Source: Sipunculus nudus
Lineage: Eukaryota; Annelida; Sipuncula; Golfingiida; Sipunculidae
Reading direction: 5' to 3'
Assembly (NCBI GenBank): GCA_026874595.1
Contig: CM049319.1
Span: forward strand, 39,563,473-39,627,472
DNA length: 64,000 bases
A program made the translations under genes and the position numbers. Shown in pieces: positions 55,288-64,000 of this stretch. The first letter of the stretch is position 1, and every line of letters starts with the position of its first letter. Under the pieces are notes generated by a model. It searched no databases and was not told where the DNA came from. It saw nothing but the letters and a program-made list of their open reading frames with translations.

Positions 55288-58200
55288 GTTCGGTACACAT
55301 GGCTTACATACCTTGGTTTGTTCTGTACACATGGCTTACATACCTTGGTTTGTTCGGTACACATGGCTTACATACCTTGGTTTGTTCGGTACACATGGCT
55401 TACATACCTTGGTTTATTCTATATACATGGCTTACATACCTTGGTTTGTTCTGTACACATGGCTTACATACCTTGGTTTGTTCTGTAACATGGCTTACAT
55501 ACCTTGGTTTGTTCGGTACACATGGCTTACATACCTTGGTTTGTTCTGTACACATGGCTTACATACCTTGCTTTGATCGGTACACATGGCTCACATACCT
55601 TGGTTTGTTCTGTACACATGGCTCACATACCTTGGTTTGTTCTGTACATAAGGCTTACATACCTTGGATTGTTCGGTATACATGGCTTACATACCTTGGT
55701 TTGTTCTGTACACATGGCTTACATACCTTGGTTTGTTCGGTACACATGGCTTACATACCTTGGTTTGTTCTGTACACATGGCTTACATACCTTGCTTTAC
55801 TCGGTACACATGGCTCACATACCTAGGTTTGTTCTGTACACATGGCTCACATACCTTGGTTTGTTCTGTACATAAGGCTTACATACCTTGGTTTGTTCAG
55901 TACACATGGCTTACATACCTTGGTTTGTTCTGTACACATGGCTTACCTGCCTTGGTTTGTTCTGCACACATGGCTTACATACATTGGTTTGTTCTGTACA
56001 CATGGTCTACATACCTTGGTTTGTTCTGTACACATGGCTTACATACTTTGGTTTGTTCGGTACACAGGGCTCACATACCTTGGTCTGTTCTGTATACATG
56101 GCTTACATACCTTGTTTTGATCGGTACACATGGCTCACATACCTTGGTTTGTTCTGTACACATGGCTTACATACCTTGGTTTGTTCTGTACACATGGCTT
56201 ACATACCTTGGTTTGTTCTGTACACATGGCTTACATACCTTGGTTTGTTCTGTACACATGGCTCACATACCTTGGTTTGTTCTGTACACATGGCTCACAT
56301 ACATTGGTTTGTTCGGTACACGTGGCTCACATACCTTGATTTGTTCGGTACACATGGCTCACATACCTTGGTTTGTTCGGTACACATGGTTCACATACCT
56401 TGGTTTGTTCGGTACACATGGCTCACATACCTTGGTTTGTTCGGTAAACATGGCTTACATACCTTGGTTTGTTCTGTATGAAAGGCTTACATACCTTGGT
56501 TTGTTCTGTACACATGGCTTACATACCTTGGTTTGTTCTGTACACATGGCTTACATACCTTGCTTTGATCGGTACACATGGCTCACATACCTTGGTTTGT
56601 TCTGTACACATGGCTCACATACCTTGGTTTGTTCTGTACATAAGGCTTACATACCTTGGTTTGTTCGGTACACATGGCTTACATACCTTGATTTATTCTG
56701 TACACATGGCTCACATAAATTGGTTTGTTCTGTACATAAGGCTTACATACCTTGGTTTGTTCGGTACACATGGCTTACATACCTTGGTTTGTTCTGTATT
56801 CATGGCTCACATACCTTGGTTTGTTCTGTACACATGGCTCACATACCTTGGTTGGTTCTGTACACATAGCTTACATACCTTGCTTTGACCGGTACACATG
56901 GCTCACATACCTTGGTTTATTCTGTACACATGGCTTACCTACCTTGGTTTGTTCTGTACACATGGCTAACATACCTTGGTTTGTTCTGTATAAATGGCTC
57001 ACATACCTTGGTTTGTTCTGTACACATGGCTCACATACCTTGGTTTGTTCTGTACACATGGCTTACATACCTTGCTTTCATCGGTACACATGGCTCACAT
57101 ACCTTTGTTTGTTCTGTACACATGGCTCACATACCTTGGTTTGTTCTGTACATAAGGCTTACATACCTTGGTTTGTTCGGTACACATGGCTTACATACCT
57201 TGGTTTGTTCTGTATACCTGGCTCATATACCTTGGTTTGTTCTGTACACATGGCTCACATACCTTGGTTTGTTCTGTATATAAGGCTTACATACCTTGGT
57301 TTGTTCGGTACACCTGGCTAACATACCTTGGTTTGTTATGTATACATGGCTCACATACCTTGCTTTGTTCTGTACACATGGCTTACATACCTTGGTTTGT
57401 TCTGTACACATGGCTTACATACATTGGTTTGTTCTGTACACATGGCTTACATACCTTGGTTTGTTCTGTACACATGGCTTACATACCTTGGTTTGTTCTG
57501 TACACATGGCTTACATACCTTGGTTTGTTCTGTACACATGGCTCACATACCTAGGTTTGTTCGGTACACATGGCTTACATACATTGGTTTCTTCTGTACA
57601 CATGGCTCACATACCTTGGTTTGTTCTGTACACATGGCTTACATACCTTGGTTTGTTCTGTACACATGGCTTACATACCTTGGTTTGTTTTGTACACATG
57701 GCTTACATACCTTGGTTTGTTCGGTACACATGGCTTACATACCTTGGTTTGTTCGGTACACATGGCTTACATACCTTGGTTTATTCTATATACATGGCTT
57801 ACATACCTTGGTTTGTTCTGTACACATGGCTTACATACCTTGGTTTGTTCTGTACACATGGCTTACATACCTTGGTTTGTTCGGTACACATGGCTTACAT
57901 ACCTTGGTTTGTTCTGTACACATGGCTTACATACCTTGGTTTGTTCTGTATAAATGGCTCACATACCTTGGTTTGTTCTGTACACATGGCTCACATACCT
58001 TGGTTTGTTCTGTACACATGGCTTACATACCTTGCTTTCATCGGTACACATGGCTCACATACCTTTGTTTGTTCTGTACACATGGCTCACATACCTTGGT
58101 TTGTTCTGTACATAAGGCTTACATACCTTGGTTTGTTCGGTACACATGGCTTACATACCTTGATTTATTCTGTACACATGGCTCACATAAATTGGTTTGT

Positions 58201-59200
58201 TCGGTACACATGGCTTACATACCTTGGTTTGTTCTGTATTCATGGCTCACATACCTTGGTTTGTTCTGTACACATGGCTCACATACCTTGGTTGGTTCTG
58301 TACACATAGCTTACATACCTTGCTTTGACCGGTACACATGGCTCACATACCTTGGTTTATTCTGTACACATGGCTTACCTACCTTGGTTTGTTCTGTACA
58401 CATGGCTAACATACCTTGGTTTGTTCTGTATAAATGGCTCACATACCTTGGTTTGTTCTGTACACATGGCTCACATACCTTGGTTTGTTCTGTACACATG
58501 GCTTACATACCTTGCTTTCATCGGTACACATGGCTCACATACCTTTGTTTGTTCTGTACACATGGCTCACATACCTTGGTTTGTTCTGTACATAAGGCTT
58601 ACATACCTTGGTTTGTTCGGTACACATGGCTTACATACCTTGGTTTGTTCTGTATACCTGGCTCATATACCTTGGTTTGTTCTGTACACATGGCTCACAT
58701 ACCTTGGTTTGTTCTGTATATAAGGCTTACATACCTTGGTGTGTTCGGTACACCTGGCTAACATACCTTGGTTTGTTATGTATACATGGCTCACATACCT
58801 TGGTTTGTTCTGTACACATGGCTTACATACCTTGGTTTGTTCTGTACACATGGCTTACATACATTGGTTTGTTCTGTACACATGGCTTACATACCTTGGT
58901 TTGTTCTGTACACATGGCTTACATACCTTGGTTTGTTCTGTACACATGGCTTACATACCTTGGTTTGTTCTGTACACATGGCTCACATACCTAGGTTTGT
59001 TCGGTACACATGGCTTACATACATTGGTTTCTTCTGTACACATGGCTCACATACCTTGGTTTGTTCTGTACACATGGCTTACATACCTTGGTTTGTTCTG
59101 TACACATGGCTTACATACCTTGGTTTGTTTTGTACACATGGCTTACATACCTTGGTTTGTTCGGTACACATGGCTTACATACCTTGGTTTGTTCGGTACA
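55288..59200 (+). repeat. 122-monomer tandem duplication, copy 2
   Basis: This is the downstream partner of 51390-55287. The nested 45-monomer repeat was copied with it: TTTTG at 57688 and 59128 and CACATAGC near 56864 and 58304 are each 1440 bp apart. The inner duplication therefore came first and the outer one second. CTTGGTGTG near 58736 is a private change. Confidence 0.78.
55487..55488 (+). other. One-base deletion, class e (copy 4)
   Basis: Same CTGTAACATGG monomer, 3903 bp after copy 3 but without the CTCT change. The substitution at 51584 therefore arose after the 122-monomer duplication, or was reverted by exchange. Confidence 0.95.
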
Positions 59201-60690
59201 CATGGCTTACATACCTTGGTTTATTCTATATACATGGCTTACATACCTTGGTTTGTTCTGTACACATGGCTTACATACCTTGGTTTGTTCTGTACACATG
59301 GCTTACATACCTTGGTTTGTTCGGTACACATGGCTTACATACCTTGGTTTGTTCTGTACACATGGCTTACATACCTTGCTTTGATCGGTACACATGGCTC
59401 ACATACCTTGGTTTGTTCTGTACACATGGCTCACATACCTTGGTTTTTTCTGTACATAAGGCTTACATACCTTGGATTGTTCGGTATACATGGCTTACAT
59501 ACCTTTGTTTGTTCTGTACATATGGCTTACATACCTTGGTTTGTTCGCTACACATGGCTTACATACCTTGGTTTGTTCTGTACACATGGCTTACATACCT
59601 TGCTTTACTCGGTACACATGGCTCACATACCTAGGTTTGTTCTGTACACATGGCTCACATACCTTGGTTTGTTCTGTACATAAGGCTTACATACCTTGGT
59701 TTGTTCAGTACACATGGCTTACATACCTTGGTTTGTTCTGTACACATGGCTTACCTGCCTTGGTTTGTTCTGTACACATGGCTTACATACATTGGTTTGT
59801 TCTGTACACATGGTCTACATACCTTGGTTTGTTCTGTACACATGGCTTACATACTTTGGTTTGTTCGGTACACAGGGCTCACATACCTTGGTTTGTTCTG
59901 TATACATGGCTTACATACCTTGTTTTGATCGGTACACATGGCTCACATACCTTGGTTTGTTCTGTACACATGGCTTACATACCTTGGTTTGTTCTGTACA
60001 CATGGCTTACATACCTTGGTTTGTTCTGTACACATGGCTTACATACCTTGGTTTGTTCTGTACACATGGCTCACATACCTTGGTTTGTTCTGTACACATG
60101 GCTCACATACATTGGTTTGTTCGGTACACGTGGCTCACATACCTTGGTTTGTTCGGTACACATGGCTCACATACCTTGGTTTGTTCGGTACACATGGTTC
60201 ACATACCTTGGTTTGTTCGGTACACATGGCTCACATACCTTGGTTTGTTCGGTAAACATGGCTTACATACCTTGGTTTGTTCTGTATGAAAGGCTTACAT
60301 ACCTTGGTTTGTTCTGTACACATGGCTTACATACCTTGGTTTGTTCTGTACACATGGCTTACATACCTTGCTTTGATCGGTACACATGGCTCACATACCT
60401 TGGTTTGTTCTGTACACATGGCTCACATACCTTGGTTTGTTCTGTACATAAGGCTTACATACCTTGGTTTGTTCGGTACACATGGCTTACATACCTTGAT
60501 TTATTCTGTACACATGGCTCACATAAATTGGTTTGTTCTGTACATAAGGCTTACATACCTTGGTTTCTTCGGTACACATGGCTTACATACCTTGGTTTGT
60601 TCTGTATTCATGGCTCACATACCTTGGTTTGTTCTGTACACATGGCTCACATACCTTGGTTGGTTCTGTACACATAGCTTACATACCTTG
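59201..60690 (+). repeat. Block core after the nested duplications
   Basis: This core carries the anchor at 60284, 3808 bp (119 monomers) after the one at 56476. Private changes are TTTTTTCTG near 59443, TTCGCTACAC near 59544 and TTTCTTCGG near 60564. It continues the same variant order as 48260-49480 and 51939-53160. Confidence 0.7.
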
Positions 60691-61660
60691 CTTTGACCGG
60701 TACACATGGCTCACATACCTTGGTTTATTCTGTACACATGGCTTACCTACCTTGGTTTGTTCTGTACACATGGCTCACATACCTTGGTTTGTTCTGTACA
60801 TAAGGCTTACATACCTTGGTTTGTTCGGTACACATGGCTTACATACCTTGGTTTGTTCTGTATACCTGGCTCATATACCTTGGTTTGTTCTTTACACATG
60901 GCTCACATACCTTGGTTTGTTCTGTACATAAGGCTTACATACCTTGGATTGTTCGGTACACATGGCTTACATACCTTGGTTTGTTCGGTACACATGGCTT
61001 ACATACCTTGGTTTGTTCTGTACACATGGCTTACATACCTTGCTTTACTCGGTACACATGGCTCACATACCTAGGTTTGTTCTGTACACATGGCTCACAT
61101 ACCTTGGTTTGTTCTGTACATAAGGCTTACATACCTTGGTTTGTTCAGTACACATGGCTTACATACCTTGGTTTGTTCTGTACACATGGCTTACCTGCCT
61201 TGGTTTGTTCTGTACACATGGCTTACATACATTGGTTTGTTCTGTACACATGGTCTACATACCTTGGTTTGTTCTGTACACATGGCTTAAATACTTTGGT
61301 TTGTTCGGTACACAGGGCTCACATACAATGGTTTGTTCTGTATACATGGCTCACATACCTTGTTTTGATCGGTACACATGGCTCACATACCTTGGTTTGT
61401 TCTGTACACATGGCTTACATACCTTGGTTTGTTCTGTACACATGGCTTACATACCTTGGTTTGTTCTGTACACATGGCTCACATACATTGGTTTGTTCGG
61501 TACACGTGGCTCACATACCTTGGTTTGTTCGGTACACATGGCTCACATACCTTGGTTTGTTCGGTACACATGGTTCACATACCTTGGTTTGTTCGGTACA
61601 CATGGCTCACATACCTTGGTTTGTTCGGTAAACATGGCTTACATACCTTGGTTTGTTCTG
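60691..61660 (+). repeat. Shortest higher-order block (43 monomers between anchors)
   Basis: Only 1376 bp separate the anchors at 60284 and 61660, against 68 to 162 monomers elsewhere apart from the 52-monomer unit. Compared with its relatives it lacks many monomers after GGCTTACCTACC near 60740: the GCTAAC, GTATACATGG and CTTTCATCGG monomers are absent. CATACAATGG near 61323 and CTTTACACATGG near 60890 are private. This is the best candidate in the window for a large internal loss. Confidence 0.7.
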
Positions 61661-61684
61661 TATGAAAGGCTTACATACTTTGGT
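61660..61684 (+). other. Long-repeat anchor 4
   Basis: Same anchor type, 17726 bp after the third and again followed by block R. The shorter interval goes with the different set of tandem duplications between 46 and 60 kb. Confidence 0.9.
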
Positions 61685-61936
61685 TTGTTCTGTACACATG
61701 GCTTACATACCTTGGTTTGTTCTGTACACATGGCTGACATACCTTGCTTTGATCGGTACACATGGCTCACATACCTTGGTTTGTTCTGTACACATGGCTC
61801 ACATACCTTGGTTTGTTCTGTACATAAGGCTTACATACCTTGGTTTGTTCGGTACACATGGCTTACATACCTTGATTTATTCTGTACACATGGCTCACAT
61901 AAATTGGTTTGTTCTGTTCATAAGGCTTACATACCT

Positions 61937-64000
61937 TGGTTTGTTCTGTACACATGGCTTACATACCTTGGTTTGTTCGGTACACATGGCTTACATACCT
62001 TGGTTTGTTCTGTACACATGGCTTACATACCTTGGTTTGTTCTGTACACATGGCTCACATACCTTGGTTTGTTCTGTACACATGGCTCACATACCTTGGT
62101 TTGTTCGGTACACCTGGCTCACATACCTTGGTTTGTTCTGTACACATGGCTTACATATCTTGGTTTGTTCGGTACACATGGCTTACATACCTAGGTTTGT
62201 TCGGTACACATGGCTTACATACCTTGGTTTGTTCTGTACACATGGCTCACATACCTTGGTTTGTTCTGTACACATGGCTCACATACCTTGGTTTGTTCGG
62301 TACACCTGGCTCACATACCTTGGTTTGTTCTGTACACATGGCTCACATACCTTGGTTTGTTCTGCACACATGGCTTCCATACCTTGGTTTGTTCTGTACA
62401 CATGGCTTACATACCTTGGTTTGTTCTGTACACATGGCTTACATACCTTGGTTTGTTCTGTACACATGGCTTACATACCTTGGTTTGTTCTGTACACATG
62501 GCTTACATACCTTGGTTTGTTCGGTACACATGGCTTACATACCTTGGTTTTGTTCTGAACACATGACTTACATACCTTGGTTTGTTCGGTACACATGGCT
62601 TACATACCTTGGTTTGTTATGTACACATGGCTTACATACCTTGCTTTACTCGGTACACATGGCTCACATACCTAGGTTTGTTCTACACACATGGCTCACA
62701 TACCTTGATTTGTTCTGTACATAAGGCTTACATACCTTGGTTTGTTCAGTACACATGGCTTAGATACCTTGGTTTGTTCTGTACACATGGCTTACATACC
62801 TTGGTTTGTTCTGTACACATGGCTTACATACCTTGCTTTGATCGGTACACATGGCTCACATACCTTGGTTTGTTCTGTACACATGGCTCACATACCTTGG
62901 TTTGTTCTGTACATAAGGCTTACATACCTTGGTTTGTTCGGTACACATGGCTTACATACCTTGGTTTGTTCTGTATACATGGCTCACATACCTTGGTTTG
63001 TTCTGTACACATGGCTCACATACCTTGGTTTGTTCTGTATATAAGGCTTACATACCTTGGTTTGTTCGGTACATCTGGCTCACATACCTTGGTTTGTTAT
63101 GTATACATGGCTCACATACCTTGGTTTGTTCTGTACACATAGCTTACATACCTTGATTTGTTCTGTACACATGGCTTACATACCTTGGTTTGATCGGTAC
63201 ACATGGCTTACATACCTTGGTTTGTTCTGTACATAAGGCTCACATACCTTGGTTTGTTCTGTACACATGGCTCACATACCTTGGTTTGTTCTGTACACAT
63301 GGCTCACATACCTTGGTTTGTTCGGTACACAGGGCTCACATACCTTGGTTTTTTCTGTACACATGGCTTATATACCTTGGTTTGTTCTGTACACATGGCT
63401 TACATACCTTGGTTTGTTCGGTACACATGGCTTAAATACCTTGGTTTGTTCTATACACATGGCTTACGTACCTTGGTTTGTTCTGTACACATGGCTTACA
63501 TACCTTGGTTTGTTCTGTACACATGGCTTACATACCTTGGTTTGTTCTGTACACATGGCTTACATACCTTGGTTTGTTTTGTACACATGGCTTACATACC
63601 TTGGTTTGTTCGGTACACATGGCTTACATACCTTGGTTTGTTCGGTACACATGGCTTACATACCTTGGTTTATTCTATACACATGGCTTACATACCTTGG
63701 TTTGTTCTGTACACATGGCTTACATACCTTGGTTTGTTCTGTACACATGGCTTACATACCTTGGTTTGTTCGGTACACATGGCTTACATACCTTGGTTTG
63801 TTCTGTACACATGGCTTACATACCTTGCTTTGATCGGTACACATGGCTCACATACCTTGGTTTGTTCTGTACACATGGCTCACATACCTTGGTTTGTTCT
63901 GTACATAAGGCTTACATACCTTGGATTGTTCGGTATACATGGCTTACATACCTTGGTTTGTTCTGTACACATGGCTTACATACCTTGGTTTGTTCGGTAC
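61937..64000 (+). repeat. Marker-free block R, copy 3 (cut by window end)
   Basis: Same order as R copies 1 and 2: CATATCTTGG near 62156, TTTT insertion at 62548, CTACACAC near 62683, ACATCTGG near 63073, ACAGGG near 63327, TTTTGTACAC near 63578. It has one more monomer than R copy 1 before the insertion. Private changes are GCTTCCATACC near 62374 and GCTTAGATACC near 62759. Past about 63.1 kb it follows the ATAAGGCTCAC module of R and runs off the window. Confidence 0.75.
62548..62551 (+). other. One-base insertion, class c (copy 3)
   Basis: Same T insertion in R copy 3, 32 bp (one monomer) farther from its upstream anchor than in R copy 1. Confidence 0.95.

Larger units (their letters stand above)
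1797..61669 (+). other. Anchor monomer GTATGAAAGG, 22 dispersed copies
   Basis: The most diverged recurrent monomer has GTATGAAAGG in place of GTACACATGG (four changes within five bases). GTATGAAAGG starts at 1797, 4132, 6308, 9508, 12099, 14307, 15971, 18338, 21538, 23873, 29056, 31648, 34047, 36287, 38654, 41598, 43934, 48894, 52573, 56476, 60284 and 61660. The monomer upstream always has an AAACATGG end, in one of two forms. TTCGATAAAC precedes 1797, 6308, 9508, 18338, 21538, 34047, 38654 and 41598. TTCGGTAAAC precedes the other 14. This splits the blocks into two sub-lineages. Confidence 0.9.
1..64000 (+). repeat. Satellite array, 32-bp monomer, 2000 copies
   Basis: Every base belongs to head-to-tail copies of a 32-bp unit, all in one orientation; bases 1-32 are a consensus copy. 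Landmarks inside the unit, in order, are TGTACA (positions 4-9), CATGG (10-14), GCTTAC (14-19), CCTTGG (23-28) and TTTG (29-32). Position 4 is T or G and position 17 is T or C in very many copies; the other positions vary rarely. Neither end of the array lies in the window. No unique sequence, transposon, tRNA, rRNA or conventional gene interrupts it. Single-orientation arrays of this size are known from eukaryotic heterochromatin; whether this one is centromeric, pericentromeric or subtelomeric cannot be told from the sequence. The monomer is not one I recognise. Confidence 0.99.

Noticed and set aside
1-64000. CRISPR array
   Set aside because: The 32-bp period resembles a CRISPR repeat length, but there are no spacers: copies abut directly, no cas genes are present, and the array is 64 kb long.
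1-64000. CENP-B box or telomere-type repeats
   Set aside because: The CENP-B box core pattern (TTCG....A..CGGG) and TTAGGG/TTTAGGG-like runs do not occur in the consensus or in the variants I read, so no claim about centromere or telomere identity can rest on motifs.
1-64000. TGTTCT hexamers every 32 bp as steroid-receptor sites
   Set aside because: TGTTCT matches a half-site, but the required inverted AGAACA partner at 3-bp spacing is absent. A hexamer recurring with the repeat is not evidence of function.
1-64000. Transposable element or virus-derived sequence
   Set aside because: No terminal repeats, target-site duplications, polymerase, integrase or transposase signatures appear; nothing departs from the 32-bp register by more than one base.
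1-64000. A fixed dimer or trimer higher-order unit from the T/G and T/C dimorphisms
   Set aside because: The dimorphic states do not alternate with a regular period of two or three monomers. Only the long blocks repeat their order.

Overview
The whole 64 kb window is one uninterrupted satellite DNA array. I find no gene, RNA gene, transposon or unique sequence. The repeat unit is 32 bp (bases 1-32 are a consensus copy; about 41% GC, 13 T against 6 A on the + strand). The array enters and leaves the window in mid-repeat. Base 1 and base 63961 are in the same repeat phase once 11 single-base deletions and 3 single-base insertions are counted, so the window holds 2000 monomers plus 8 bases. Such length, homogeneity and layered higher-order structure is typical of eukaryotic heterochromatin (centromeric, pericentromeric or subtelomeric) seen in long-read assemblies. 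I do not recognise the monomer and cannot name the organism.

The organisation has at least three levels. Level 1 is the 32-bp monomer. It has two very common dimorphic sites (position 4 T/G, giving TTCTGT or TTCGGT; position 17 T/C, giving GCTTAC or GCTCAC) and about fifteen rarer variants. Level 2 is higher-order blocks in which variants keep a fixed order. A highly diverged monomer containing GTATGAAAGG recurs 22 times, at spacings of 43 to 162 monomers, and anchors these blocks. Level 3 is a very long repeat of about 17.7-20.1 kb, marked by a sub-variant of that monomer at 4132, 23873, 43934 and 61660.

Layout: 1-4456 is the first partial long repeat. 4457-12764 is a mosaic with a 100-monomer tandem duplication (5473-about 11100). 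12765-16092 is a 52-monomer tandem duplication. 14433-18970, 30110-34720 and 34781-39327 are three copies of one block of about 145 monomers, the last two adjacent. 19742-24197 repeats 1-4456. 24198-28560 is a marker-free block that returns at 44247-48400 and 61937-64000. 37053-42940 is a precise 92-monomer tandem duplication. 46311-59200 is a nest of 115-, 122- and 45-monomer duplications. 60691-61660 is the shortest block.

The consensus monomer has no stop triplet in any + strand frame, and 32 is not a multiple of 3. Reading frames up to 1105 codons therefore run through the array without implying a protein. There is no gene network to describe. What the sequence records is a history of unequal exchange and segmental duplication, nearly all in whole-monomer steps.
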